A stretch of DNA of 64,000 nucleotides from Microbacterium caowuchunii (GTDB lineage Bacteria > Actinomycetota > Actinomycetes > Actinomycetales > Microbacteriaceae). The stretch lies in the NCBI RefSeq assembly GCF_008727755.1, contig NZ_CP044231.1, forward strand, positions 3,100,001-3,164,000. Reading direction: 5' to 3'. The notes beneath the pieces were generated by a model, which ran no database searches, had not been told where the DNA came from, and saw nothing but the letters and a program-made list of their open reading frames with translations. The translations under genes and the position numbers were made by a program. Position 1 is the stretch's first letter. Each line of letters opens with the position of its first letter. This document shows, in pieces, positions 19,519 through 27,599 of the stretch.

Positions 19519-19592
19519 CCTGAGCCGCGATGACTCAAGCGTACCGGCACGCTTTCCGACCGTCAAGTGAACTTGACATGAACGCGCTCAAG
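19519..19592 (-). promoter_or_regulatory. dnaK promoter with two HAIR-like HspR sites
   Basis: On the minus strand TTGACG (forward 19561-19566) and TACGCT (forward 19538-19543) are 17 bases apart, a good vegetative promoter. Two sites resemble the HAIR consensus CTTGAGT-N7-ACTCAAG: CCTGAGC-N7-ACTCAAG at 19519-19539 overlapping the -10 and start region, and CTTGACA-N7-GCTCAAG at 19572-19592 just upstream of the -35. A perfect palindrome GTCAAGT-GA-ACTTGAC (19562-19577) joins the -35 to the second site. Confidence 0.8.
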
Positions 19593-20002
19593 TTTTCCGT
19601 GCGGGTGCCCGGAACGATGCGGCGCAGGCGCCGCATCCCGGCATCCCCTTGGCTGCACGCCCGGGCGTGGCGTCCCCTCGGTGGCGTCCGGCGGGCTCGG
19701 CGGGCCTGGCGGGCCTGGCTTGCTCGGAGACGGAGTCCCCGCCGCCGAGCCGAGCCCCGCCGGCCCGAGGACTTTCCGTCCAGCAGAGGATGATCCGCCC
19801 ACGGCGGTCCGCGTGCCGGCGGATCGTCCTCCTCCCGGAGAAACCCGCCGGAGACACCCCCGGGGATGGCGCGGCCCGGGCGGCCGGAACGGCGCGTTTC
19901 CACCCGGGACGGCTGCGGGCGCTACCCTGGCGATTGCCGCAACGACGCGGCATCCGCGGTCCCCGCCGACTCGGCACCGCTCGTTCGTGGAAGGGCCTCA
20001 GC
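19593..20002. other. Non-coding gap between dnaK and the divergent MFS gene, with an isolated hairpin
   Basis: No convincing gene was found in these 410 bases. The one clear structure is an inverted repeat with 13 of 14 positions matching, at 19786-19799 and 19818-19831 (arm GAGGATGATCCGCC). It is not next to any stop codon. It might be the end of a small RNA or a leader structure for the MFS transcript. The remainder is G+C-rich with short repeats of GGCGGGCCT type. Confidence 0.4.
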
Positions 20003-21442
20003 GTGACGCACATGGACTCAGAGTCGCCGCTCCGCGCCTCCGCCACACCCGTGCCCCCACCGACCGCGAACACCGGCGCCCTCGCGCCGATGGGCGCGCT
20101 GTTCCAGGAATCCGCGCCGGACCGGGTGGTGCCGCGCAAGCAGGTGTGGTCGTGGGCGATGTGGGACTGGGCGGCGCAGCCGTTCAACTCCGTGCTGCTG
20201 ACCTTCGTGTTCGCCTCGCTCTACCTCGTCTCGGACTCGTTCCTGCCGCCGGAGATCGCCGCCCTGGATGCCTCGGACCCGGTGAAGGAACGCGCCCTCG
20301 CCGACCTCTCCAGCGGCTACGGCCTCGCCACCACCCTCGCCGGCATCCTGATCCTGCTGCTCGCTCCGGTGCTCGGCCAGACGGCGGATCGCTCCGGCCG
20401 CAAGAAGCGCTGGCTGCTGGTGTTCACCGTGCTGCTGGCGCTCGCGCAGTTCGGCCTCTTCTTCGTGCACGCCGACCCCGCCTACTTCTGGGTCGGGGCG
20501 ATCGTGCTGTCGGCCGGTGCCGTCGTCTCCGAGATCGCCGGCGTGAACTACAACGCGATGCTCGTGGAGGTCTCCACCCCACGGACCATCGGCCGGGTGA
20601 GTGGCCTCGGCTGGGGTCTCGGCTACATCGGCGGCATCGTCGCGCTCACGATCGTCGTGCTGCTGACCTTCGCCGACTGGTTCGGCATGGACACCTCGGA
20701 CGGTCTCGCCTACCGCCTGATCGCGGTGGGATGCGGCGTCTGGACCCTGGTGTTCTCCATCCCGCTGTTCCTCAACGTGCCGGAAGCGCCCGCGGTTCCG
20801 GGCGTGCAGAAGGTCGGGTTCTTCGCCGGGTACGTGACGCTCGTGAAGGACGTCGTGGCGCTGTTCCACTCGCACCGCCCGACGTTCTGGTTCCTGCTCT
20901 CCAGCGCCGTCTACCGCGACGGCCTCGCCGCGGTGTTCGCCTTCGGCGGGGTGCTCGCGGCCGTCTCGTTCGGATTCTCGCCCACAGAAGTGATGATCTT
21001 CGGGATCGCCGCGAACGTCGTCGCCGGCGTCTCGACGATCCTGGCGGGCCGGCTCGACGACCGGTTCGGCGCCCGGGCCGTGATCATCACCGCGCTCACC
21101 GGGCTCGTCGTGATGGCGGTCGTTCTGTTCGCCCTGCACGACCTCGGCACGATCGTGTTCTGGGTCGGCGGACTCGTGCTCTCCGCATGCGTCGGTCCCG
21201 CGCAGGCGGCCAGCCGGTCATTGCTGGCGCGGGTGACCCCGGCCGGGATGCAGGGCGAGATCTTCGGCCTCTATGCCACGACCGGTCGGGTGGCGAGCTT
21301 CATCGCCCCCGCCATGTGGACACTGGCGATCTTCCTGTTCGGTGCGACGATCTGGGGCGTGCTCGGCATCGCCCTGGTACTGCTCCTGGGGCTGGTGCTG
21401 CTGCTGTTCGTCAAGCTGCCGCCGCCGCCCCGCATCCGCTGA
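20003..21442 (+). CDS. MFS transporter, UMF1/Atg22-like
   Basis: A 479-residue polytopic protein with about 12 hydrophobic segments. An early RKQVWSWAMWDWAAQPFN segment and GQTADRSGRKKRW (the MFS loop motif after the second helix) place it in the UMF1 group. A GTG at 20003 is preferred because GGAAGGG lies seven bases upstream, whereas the ATG at 20012 would be 16 bases away. It stands alone, divergent from dnaK and followed by a hairpin repeat. Substrate is unknown. Confidence 0.85.
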   Translation: MTHMDSESPLRASATPVPPPTANTGALAPMGALFQESAPDRVVPRKQVWSWAMWDWAAQPFNSVLLTFVFASLYLVSDSFLPPEIAALDASDPVKERALADLSSGYGLATTLAGILILLLAPVLGQTADRSGRKKRWLLVFTVLLALAQFGLFFVHADPAYFWVGAIVLSAGAVVSEIAGVNYNAMLVEVSTPRTIGRVSGLGWGLGYIGGIVALTIVVLLTFADWFGMDTSDGLAYRLIAVGCGVWTLVFSIPLFLNVPEAPAVPGVQKVGFFAGYVTLVKDVVALFHSHRPTFWFLLSSAVYRDGLAAVFAFGGVLAAVSFGFSPTEVMIFGIAANVVAGVSTILAGRLDDRFGARAVIITALTGLVVMAVVLFALHDLGTIVFWVGGLVLSACVGPAQAASRSLLARVTPAGMQGEIFGLYATTGRVASFIAPAMWTLAIFLFGATIWGVLGIALVLLLGLVLLLFVKLPPPPRIR

Positions 21443-21493
21443 TCCCGCCGCTCTCTCCGCGCGCCCTCTCCCTTTCCCTCGCCCGCGACCTTT

Positions 21494-21568
21494 CCCGCGA
21501 GACTGCATAGCCAGCACGAAACAGACGTAACCAGCCGCTGTTTCGTGCTGTGCCTGCAGTCTCGCGGG
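21494..21568. repeat. Intergenic hairpin repeat, copy A
   Basis: A 75-base nested palindrome. The outer arms CCCGCGAGACTGCA (21494-21507) and TGCAGTCTCGCGGG (21555-21568) are perfect over 14 bp. Inside, CAGCACGAAACAG (21512-21524) pairs perfectly with 21538-21550. It lies between the convergent MFS and reductase genes. A second copy at 22306-22378 has the same outer arms but different inner arms. Confidence 0.8.
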
Positions 21569-21593
21569 ATCCCGGAGGGGGGAACGGATGCGG

Positions 21594-22229
21594 TCAGCGC
21601 GCGGCGCCGGCCAGGTTCGCCGCGAGCTCGTCCGCATCCTGGCGGACGCCGTACGCCGGCTGGTCGCGCTCGACCCGCCAGCTCTCGTCGAGAGCCCCGA
21701 TGTTCACCGTGTCGAAGCCGAACTCGTCGTAGAGCGCCGTGACGAAGGCGGAGCCGAGCGGGGAGTCGCTCGCGGTGGCCAGCGCCCGTCTTCCCGCCGT
21801 GCCCGCCGGGGCACCGTCGGTGAGGATCTCCGCCGACTGGATGTGGTTGAACCCCTTCACGACGGTGGATTCCGGAAGCCGCGCCTGCAGCATCCCGGAG
21901 GTCGTCGTGCGCTTCTCGTCCAGCTCGGGGATGCGCCCGTCGCGCTCCCAGTAGTAGTTGTTCGTGTCGAGCACGACCTTGCCCGACAGCGGCGCCGCCG
22001 GGATCGCGTCGATGGCCTTCAGCGGGACCGTGACGATGACCCACTCGCCCTGCTCGGCCGCGTCGGCCGCGGTGCCGGCCGTCGCGTGTGGGCCGAGATC
22101 GGCGACGAGCTCCGAGAGCGTCTCCGCGCCGCGCGAGTTGCTGATGACCACGTCGTAGCCGCGTTCGACCAGGCCCTGCGCGAGGGTGGATCCGATGTGT
22201 CCTGCTCCGATGATTCCGACTGTTGTCAT
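21594..22229 (-). CDS. NAD(P)-binding oxidoreductase of the F420-dependent NADP reductase-like family
   Basis: A 211-residue protein with an N-terminal Rossmann motif GIIGAGHIGSTLA and a later VIVTVPLKAI and LDTNNYYWERDG segment, as in the group annotated NADPH-dependent F420 reductase or NADP oxidoreductase. The true cofactor partner cannot be fixed from sequence. The ribosome site is weak, and the start is chosen because the Rossmann strand begins directly after it. The gene is bracketed by two copies of the same hairpin repeat, which isolates it transcriptionally from its neighbours. Confidence 0.75.
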   Translation of the reverse strand: MTTVGIIGAGHIGSTLAQGLVERGYDVVISNSRGAETLSELVADLGPHATAGTAADAAEQGEWVIVTVPLKAIDAIPAAPLSGKVVLDTNNYYWERDGRIPELDEKRTTTSGMLQARLPESTVVKGFNHIQSAEILTDGAPAGTAGRRALATASDSPLGSAFVTALYDEFGFDTVNIGALDESWRVERDQPAYGVRQDADELAANLAGAAR

Positions 22230-22305
22230 ACGGGGCCCAACGGGATGCGGCCCCGGGAATTCCCTCGGCGACCGATCCGCCGCTCCCGCCGCGTCGCTTT
22301 TCCCA

Positions 22306-22378
22306 CCGCGAGACTGCACGGAATCCACGAGACGGATGCGCTCACGCTCCGTCTCGTGGCGGGGATGCAGTCTCGCGG
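22306..22378. repeat. Intergenic hairpin repeat, copy B
   Basis: The same architecture as copy A at 21494-21568. The outer arms CCGCGAGACTGCA (22306-22318) and TGCAGTCTCGCGG (22366-22378) are perfect over 13 bp. The inner arms CCACGAGACGGA (22325-22336) and 22348-22359 are perfect over 12 bp but differ from those of copy A, so the stem is kept while its sequence varies. It lies between two minus-strand genes and would terminate the esterase transcript. Confidence 0.8.
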
Positions 22379-22454
22379 GCAGGCTCGGACCAGGCTCGGA
22401 AGGCGGGCGCGAGGGTTGCGCCCGCCGTCGGCGGGGCGGTATCGGAACCCGGAG

Positions 22455-23423
22455 TCAGGGGGCCAGCATCCGGGCGAGCCAATTCGCGCGGGCGGCGATC
22501 ATCTCCTGCGAGAGCCGGGCTCCGGGGACGAACCCCTCGAAGGCATGGAACCCTCCCGGCCAGACATGCAGCTCGGCCTGGCCGCCCGCCGCCCAGATCG
22601 CGCTCGCATACGCCACGTCCTCGTCGCGGAACACCTCGGCGCTTCCGCAGTCGATGAAGGTGGGCGGCAGCCCGCTGAGGTCCGTCGCCCGCGCCGGCGC
22701 CGCGTAGATCGAGACGTCGTCCGTGCCGCGTCGGTCGCCGAGCAGCGCACTCCACCCGGTGATGTTGCTCGTGCGGTCCCAGATCCCGACGCCGTCGATC
22801 TGCAGGGTCGATACGGTCCGGTCGCGGTCGTCGAGCATCGGGTAGAAGAGCATCTGGCCGCACAGCCGCGGGCCGCCGCGGTCGCGGGCGAGGAGCGTCG
22901 TGCCCGCGGCGAGTCCGCCCCCGGCGCTCACGCCGATGATGAGGAGCCGGTCGGGATCGATGCCGAGCTCGGCGGTGTTCTCGGCCGTCCAGACGAGGGC
23001 GGCATAACAGTCCTCGACCGGGACCGGGTCGGGGAACTCCGGCGCGAGGCGGTACTCGACCGTGACGAACACGGCGTCGTACCGCAGGATCGTCTCGGCG
23101 AACGTCTCGAGATCCGACCACCGGTCGCCGAGGATCATGCCGCCGCCGTGGATGTGGAAGATGCCGGGCCCCGTTCCGGTGCGCCCGACCGGCTGCACGA
23201 CGGACACCTCGATCGAGGCGCCGGCGTATCCGGGGATGACGACGTCGCGAGCCTCGAGCCCGGCCGCGGCGAGCGCCTCCGGGGTGGGCCGCCGCGAAGG
23301 CTCCTGGCGCGCGGCCGGGATCATGTCCGGGGTGATCGTGGGCGACATCACCCGCCCGATCGCCTCGAGTACTGCATCCAGCTCAGGATCGAACGGGGGT
23401 CTCGCGGGCGGGTGCGTGGTCAT
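22455..23423 (-). CDS. Alpha/beta hydrolase, hormone-sensitive-lipase family esterase
   Basis: A 322-residue cytoplasmic esterase. The oxyanion motif HGGG is at 92-95, the nucleophile Ser166 in GVSAGG, the acid probably in GSAEVFRDED and the catalytic His in GGFHAFEG near the C terminus. Members hydrolyse short to medium acyl esters. It lies 36 bases downstream of a MarR-like regulator gene on the same strand, so the two may be co-transcribed from the histidine-regulator promoter. Confidence 0.88.
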   Translation of the reverse strand: MTTHPPARPPFDPELDAVLEAIGRVMSPTITPDMIPAARQEPSRRPTPEALAAAGLEARDVVIPGYAGASIEVSVVQPVGRTGTGPGIFHIHGGGMILGDRWSDLETFAETILRYDAVFVTVEYRLAPEFPDPVPVEDCYAALVWTAENTAELGIDPDRLLIIGVSAGGGLAAGTTLLARDRGGPRLCGQMLFYPMLDDRDRTVSTLQIDGVGIWDRTSNITGWSALLGDRRGTDDVSIYAAPARATDLSGLPPTFIDCGSAEVFRDEDVAYASAIWAAGGQAELHVWPGGFHAFEGFVPGARLSQEMIAARANWLARMLAP

Positions 23424-23459
23424 CGTGCTCCTTCGAATGAGTGACGTCGCACCGGCAGG

Positions 23460-23987
23460 TTACTGGGGCCAGCCGTCCGCGAATTTCGTCAGCAGGCGCG
23501 CGAGCTCGGCGCGCTCCGGTTCGGTGAGCCCGGCGAGCGCGTCCTCGATGATCTGGCGACGCTCCCCCCGCATCCCGCGCGCGACCTTCCGGCCCGCGTC
23601 GGTCAGGACGATGCGCGTGCGGCGCGCATCGTCGGGGTCCGCCTCCCGCTGCAGCAGCCCGTGCTCGACGCCCTGCTGGACCAGCCGTGACGCGCGCGGC
23701 TGGTCCACGCCGATCGCCTCGCCGATCTCGCTCACCGAGAGGGGTCGCTCCGCACCGGCGAGCGCCTCGAGCAGCCGCATCCTGGCGGGTCCGCCACCGG
23801 GACGTCCGTGCGGACCCGCCCACGGCGGCGCATCCGGCATCCCGTGACCGAAGGGACCGCCGTGCATGCCGTGCGAACGTCCGTGCGGCATCGGCCCGCG
23901 CGGGCCCCCACGGCGCCCTCGCAACCGGGACAACGCTGCGGCGATCATCTCGCCGGGGTCGGCACCGGTCGCATCCGCATCCGTCAT
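23460..23987 (-). CDS. MarR-type regulator with histidine/glycine-rich N terminus
   Basis: A 175-residue protein. Residues about 25-65 are rich in G, P, H and M (segments PHGRSHGMHGGPFGHGM and PWAGPHGRPGG) and precede a winged helix-turn-helix containing LSVSEIGEAIGVDQPRASRLV. GAGGT precedes the ATG. It is divergent from a second MarR-like gene whose C terminus is also histidine-rich, across a 30-bp palindrome. A metal-responsive switch is a natural idea, but only the histidine content supports it. Confidence 0.75.
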   Translation of the reverse strand: MTDADATGADPGEMIAAALSRLRGRRGGPRGPMPHGRSHGMHGGPFGHGMPDAPPWAGPHGRPGGGPARMRLLEALAGAERPLSVSEIGEAIGVDQPRASRLVQQGVEHGLLQREADPDDARRTRIVLTDAGRKVARGMRGERRQIIEDALAGLTEPERAELARLLTKFADGWPQ

Positions 23988-23997
23988 ACCTCGAATT

Positions 23998-24058
23998 TAC
24001 ATGCATATTGACATGCGTCAGACTTCCATGTCACACTGCATGTACATGCACAATGACA
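23998..24058. promoter_or_regulatory. Palindromic operator between the two histidine-rich regulators
   Basis: A 30-bp dyad at 24029-24058 has the form TGTCA-N3-TGCATGTACATGCA-N3-TGACA; the central 14 bases are a perfect palindrome and both outer pentamers match. A third half-site, TACATGCA-N3-TGACA with identical spacing, lies at 23998-24013, 11 bases before the minus-strand start codon. This part of the intergenic gap is distinctly A+T-richer than its surroundings, as expected of a promoter. Confidence 0.7.
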
Positions 24059-24102
24059 AGTATTCGGCCGCCGACACGGGCGGCCCGAGAAGAGGAGTCC
24101 CC

Positions 24103-24765
24103 ATGAACGATCAGGATGAGACCACCCCGGACCGCCCGCTCGGCTTCTGGCTGCACACGACCGACCGCGTGATCTCGGCGCGCATCGCGGAGGCGCTGGC
24201 GGATGAGGGAGTCGACCGCCGCGACTGGATGCTGCTGAACCTGCTGTCGGGTGACGTGCAGGACCCCGAGCGCCTCGCCCGGTTCGTGCACCGCGGACGA
24301 CGGCTGTCCGCTCTCCATGCGCGCGGCTGGGCCGAATGGGCCGACGGAACCTGGACGCTCACGACCGAGGGGCGTGCCGTGAAGGACCGCCTCGCCGAGA
24401 AGGTCGCGGGAGTGCGGGCGCAGGTCGCCGACGCGGTCAGCCCCGAGGACTTCGCCACGATGATGGCGTCGCTCCAGGCCATCTCCCGCAGCCTCGGCGG
24501 CGACGACGTCGCGGATGCGGCCCGCGTGTTGCGCCGCCGTCGACACGGCGGCAAGGGACGCGGCGGAAACCACGAGGGATGCCGCCACGGCCACGAGGGA
24601 TGCCATCACGGCCACGGCGAACACGGCTGCGGGCGCGGACACGGCGGACACGGCCGCGCGTTCGCCGGCCACCACGGGCACGGGCACGGCCGCCCGTTCC
24701 CCGGTCACCGCGGCCGGCACGGGTACGGCGCGGACGAGCGCTCCGCCACCGCCGACGTCGACTGA
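24103..24765 (+). CDS. MarR-like regulator with histidine/cysteine-rich C terminus
   Basis: A 220-residue protein. Residues about 12-135 look like a MarR winged helix (GFWLHTTDRVISARIAEAL, RRDWMLLNLLSG, LTTEGRAVKDRLAEK). The last 75 residues are dominated by H, G, R and C, including EGCRHGHEGCHHGHGEHGC and GHHGHGHGRPFPGHRG. Such a tail would bind transition metals. AGAGGAG precedes the ATG. It is divergent from another His-rich MarR-type gene and followed by a large hairpin. Metal sensing or metal buffering is inferred from composition only. Confidence 0.75.
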   Translation: MNDQDETTPDRPLGFWLHTTDRVISARIAEALADEGVDRRDWMLLNLLSGDVQDPERLARFVHRGRRLSALHARGWAEWADGTWTLTTEGRAVKDRLAEKVAGVRAQVADAVSPEDFATMMASLQAISRSLGGDDVADAARVLRRRRHGGKGRGGNHEGCRHGHEGCHHGHGEHGCGRGHGGHGRAFAGHHGHGHGRPFPGHRGRHGYGADERSATADVD

Positions 24766-24776
24766 CCTGAATACCC

Positions 24777-24828
24777 CGACCGGGGCGCTCGGACCGCGCG
24801 GGAGCGCGGCCTCCGAATGCCCCGGTCG
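24777..24828 (+). terminator. Composite hairpin terminator
   Basis: Arms CGACCGGGGC (24777-24786) and 24819-24828 pair perfectly over 10 bp. Inside, TCGGA/TCCGA and CCGCGC/GCGCGG continue the stem up to a 4-base loop. It follows the regulator stop by 11 bases and ends 16 bases before the next gene. Confidence 0.75.
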
Positions 24829-24844
24829 CGGCAATTAAGCTGGA

Positions 24845-26566
24845 ATGATGCACCTCAACGCCACGCGCGCCTGGAACCGCTTCTACGCTCCGGGCACCCC
24901 CCTCGACATCGAGACGGTCACCGGCTCCCTCTCCGACCTCCTCGACGAGCGCGTGGCCGAGTACGCCGACCGCGATGCGATCAGCTTCTTCGGCGCCACC
25001 GTGACCTACCGGGAGCTCGCCGACCGGGTCTCCCGGGTCGCCGCAGGGCTCCGCGATCTCGGGGTCGGCCGCGGCGACCGGGTCGCGCTCGTGATGCCGA
25101 ACGCGCCGACGCACGTCATCGCGTTCTACGCGGTGCTGCGCCTCGGGGCGGTCGTGGTGGAGCACAACCCGCTGTACACCCCGGACGAGCTCGAGGTGCA
25201 GTTCCGCGACCACGGTGCGCAGGTCGTGGTCGCGTGGGACAAAGTCGCCCCGACGATCGCCGCCCTGCCCGCCGATCTCGGCATCCGCCACATCGTCTCC
25301 GTCGACGTCACCCGGGACATGCCGTTCGGCACCCGTCTGGCTCTCCGGCTCCCCGTCGCGAAGGCCAGGGAGTCGCGGGCGAAGCTCACCGCTCCGGCAC
25401 CCGGCACCATCCCGTTCTCCCGTCTCGAGCGCAGCAAGCCGCTGCCGGCCGGCCACCCGCGCCCGTCGGTGACCGACCTCGCCTGCCTGCAGTACACCTC
25501 CGGGACGACGGGCACCCCGAAGGGTGCCATGATCACGCACGGCAACCTGTGGTCGAACGCGCGCCAGGGGGCCGCGTGGATGCCGGACTTCACCCGTGGC
25601 GAGGGGAACATCTACGGTCTCCTCCCCATGTTCCACTCGTTCGGCGTGCTGCTGTCGGTCATCTACTCCGTCGAGACCGGCTCCCGTGCGGTGCTGTTCC
25701 CGACCTTCGATCCCGAGCTCGTCTCCCAGGCCGCGAAGCGCTTCCCGCCGACGTTCGTCCCCGCCGTCCCGCCGATGTTCGACCGCCTCGCCCGTGTGGC
25801 GCGCGAGGGCAAGCTCGATCTGAGCGGCGTCGTGTACGCGATCTCGGGGGCGATGACGCTGACCCCCGCGGTGGTGAAGCGGTGGGAGGACCTGGCCGGG
25901 AGCATGCTCAACGAGGGCTACGGCCTCACCGAGACGAGCCCCGTCGCGCTGGCGAACCCGTTCACCTCGCACCGGAAGATCGGCGCCATCGGCATCCCGT
26001 TCCCGTCCACCGACATCCGCGTCGTGGACCCGAACGAACCGACCCGCGAGGTGGCACAGGGCGAGGTGGGCGAGCTGCTCATCCACGGCCCGCAGGTCTT
26101 CCAGGGGTACTGGAACCGTCCCGAGGAGACGGCCGCGGCCCTCATCGAGGACCGCTGGCTGCGCACCGGAGACCTCGTCGTGCAGGATGACGAGGGCTTC
26201 GTCACGGTCGTCGACCGGAAGAAGGAGCTCATCATCACGGGTGGGTTCAACGTCTCCCCGAGCGAGGTGGAGCGCGTGGTGAACACGGTGCCGGGCGTCG
26301 CCGAGTCGGCGGTCGTCGGCGTCCCGCGCGGCGGCGGCGCCGAGGTGGTCACCGCGGTCGTCGTGCTCGAGCCGGGCGCGACGTTCGACGAGGATGCGGC
26401 CCGCACCGAGGCGCGCGAGCACCTGGCCGAGTACAAGCGGCCCAGCAGCTACGTCGTCTGGGAGGAGCTGCCGAAGTCCCTCATCGGCAAGGTCCTGCGA
26501 CGGCGCGTGCGCGACACCCTCATCGCCGACCGGAAGGCCGTGCGCGCACTCCCCGACGAGGACTGA
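24845..26566 (+). CDS. Long-chain fatty-acid-CoA ligase
   Basis: A 573-residue ANL-superfamily ligase. The phosphate-binding YTSGTTGTPKGAM is near residue 217, followed by NEGYGLTETSPVA, LRTGDLV, DRKKELIITGGFNVSP and a C-terminal lysine in SLIGKVLRR. The order and length fit FadD-type long-chain ligases. Two ATG codons are adjacent (24845 and 24848) and neither has a strong ribosome site. It stands alone after the regulator terminator and converges with dcd, so it is likely an individual fatty-acid activation gene. Confidence 0.9.
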   Translation: MMHLNATRAWNRFYAPGTPLDIETVTGSLSDLLDERVAEYADRDAISFFGATVTYRELADRVSRVAAGLRDLGVGRGDRVALVMPNAPTHVIAFYAVLRLGAVVVEHNPLYTPDELEVQFRDHGAQVVVAWDKVAPTIAALPADLGIRHIVSVDVTRDMPFGTRLALRLPVAKARESRAKLTAPAPGTIPFSRLERSKPLPAGHPRPSVTDLACLQYTSGTTGTPKGAMITHGNLWSNARQGAAWMPDFTRGEGNIYGLLPMFHSFGVLLSVIYSVETGSRAVLFPTFDPELVSQAAKRFPPTFVPAVPPMFDRLARVAREGKLDLSGVVYAISGAMTLTPAVVKRWEDLAGSMLNEGYGLTETSPVALANPFTSHRKIGAIGIPFPSTDIRVVDPNEPTREVAQGEVGELLIHGPQVFQGYWNRPEETAAALIEDRWLRTGDLVVQDDEGFVTVVDRKKELIITGGFNVSPSEVERVVNTVPGVAESAVVGVPRGGGAEVVTAVVVLEPGATFDEDAARTEAREHLAEYKRPSSYVVWEELPKSLIGKVLRRRVRDTLIADRKAVRALPDED

Positions 26567-26583
26567 GCGCGCCGGAGCGCCCG

Positions 26584-26621
26584 CGGGTCAGTGCCCGGGG
26601 TGTGTACGGGTCAGTGCCCGG
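26584..26621. repeat. Short tandem duplication at the 3' end of dcd
   Basis: CGGGTCAGTGCCCGG occurs at 26584-26598 and again at 26607-26621, a 23-base period. The second copy contains the dcd stop codon and the first lies just past it. It looks like a small local duplication with no evident function. Confidence 0.6.
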
Positions 26622-27216
26622 CAGCGCCCGCTTCGGTCACGGCCACGTCGGCGACGGTGAAGTCGCGGAAGGACCGGGATGCGGTGGGCCCGCGCTGCCC
26701 CTGGTAGCGGTTGCCGTACACCCCGGAGCCGTAGGGGTTCTCGGTCGGGGAGCTCAACCGGAAGAAGCAGAGCTGCCCGATCTTCATGCCCGGCCACAGC
26801 TTGATCGGCAGGGTGGCCACGTTGGACAGCTCGAGCGTCACGTGCCCGGAGAATCCCGGGTCGATGAAGCCGGCGGTCGAGTGGGTCAGCAGCCCCAGCC
26901 GGCCCAGGGAGGACTTCCCTTCCAGGCGCGCGGCGACGTCGTCCGGGAGCGAGACGAGCTCGAACGTCGATCCCAGGGCGAACTCCCCCGGGTGCAGGAT
27001 GAACGGCTCGTCGGGGGCGACCTCGATGAGCCGCGTCAGCTCCGGCTGGTCGACGGCCGGGTCGATGAACGGGTACTTGTGGTTGTCGAAGAGCCGGAAG
27101 TAGCGGTCCAGCCGGACGTCCACGCTGGACGGCTGGATCATCGCCGCATCCGACGGCTCCAGTCCGATCCGGCCGGTGGACAGTTCCTGCTTGATGTCAC
27201 GATCGGAGAGCAGCAC
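26611..27216 (-). CDS. dcd: Bifunctional dCTP deaminase/dUTPase
   Basis: A 201-residue enzyme making dUMP from dCTP. The core [20 protein letters not shown] and [14 protein letters not shown] match the Mycobacterium tuberculosis and Methanocaldococcus type that carries out both deamination and diphosphate release, rather than the E. coli type with an extra HR in that loop. Length and termini fit the family. It lies 57 bases from the tRNA-Gly gene, which is on the other strand. Confidence 0.94.
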   Translation of the reverse strand: MLLSDRDIKQELSTGRIGLEPSDAAMIQPSSVDVRLDRYFRLFDNHKYPFIDPAVDQPELTRLIEVAPDEPFILHPGEFALGSTFELVSLPDDVAARLEGKSSLGRLGLLTHSTAGFIDPGFSGHVTLELSNVATLPIKLWPGMKIGQLCFFRLSSPTENPYGSGVYGNRYQGQRGPTASRSFRDFTVADVAVTEAGAAGH

Positions 27217-27273
27217 GGGCTCAGCCTACCGAGCCTCGCCTTTGCTATGCTTGCGGAACGCCTCCGGGCGTAC

Positions 27274-27347
27274 GGGGCTGTAGTTCAATGGCAGAACTTC
27301 TGCTTCCCAAGCAGATAGCGCGGGTTCGATTCCCGTCAGCCCCTCCA
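27274..27347 (+). tRNA. tRNA-Gly (anticodon CCC)
   Basis: A complete 74-base cloverleaf including encoded CCA. The acceptor stem GGGGCTG pairs with CAGCCCC, the anticodon stem TCTGC/GCAGA encloses TTCCCAA with CCC at 27306-27308, and the T arm CGGGTTCGATTCCCG is present. It reads GGG codons. Its 3' end is duplicated 148 bases downstream, marking it as an integration target. Confidence 0.97.
27327..27346 (+). repeat. Attachment-site repeat within the tRNA-Gly 3' end (copy 1)
   Basis: The 20 bases CGATTCCCGTCAGCCCCTCC cover the T-arm and acceptor 3' half of the tRNA. An exact copy lies at 27475-27494. Site-specific integrases of islands and phages typically leave such a duplication of the tRNA end. 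Confidence 0.8.
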
Positions 27348-27388
27348 AAGCTCCGACGTGCGGCCGCCAGGCCGCCCGGCGGAGCTTT
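27347..27388 (+). terminator. Terminator of the tRNA-Gly transcript
   Basis: AAAGCTCCG (27347-27355) pairs perfectly with CGGAGCTTT (27380-27388), and CGGCC/GGCCG forms an inner stem at 27361-27374. The stem ends in TTT. It starts at the last base of the tRNA. Confidence 0.8.
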
Positions 27389-27474
27389 CGTGTTGAAGTG
27401 AACCGAACCCTTGGATGGGCCCACGCCGCCCGAGGCTCCGCACCGGCGCGCGCGGGTGGAGAAGGCGGTGAAGA

Positions 27475-27494
27475 CGATTCCCGTCAGCCCCTCC
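27475..27494 (+). repeat. Attachment-site repeat (copy 2)
   Basis: An exact 20-base copy of the tRNA-Gly 3' end, with unrelated bases on both sides. Together with copy 1 it brackets 128 bases that hold only the tRNA terminator and unrecognised sequence. I read it as the scar of an integration event or the inner border of the accessory block that begins here. No third copy was found further into the window. Confidence 0.75.
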
Positions 27495-27599
27495 GATGTT
27501 GTCGCTTTCCAGAGGTATCCCGGACTGGAGATTCCTCGGAATCGAGACCTCACCGTGCCAACGACGCACCAGGACCTTCTGGTGGCCGGCCGCGCCTGA

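Noticed and set aside
26584..26621. Regulatory direct repeat near dcd
   Set aside because: The 15-bp repeat lies across the dcd stop codon, downstream of both flanking genes; a small local duplication explains it.
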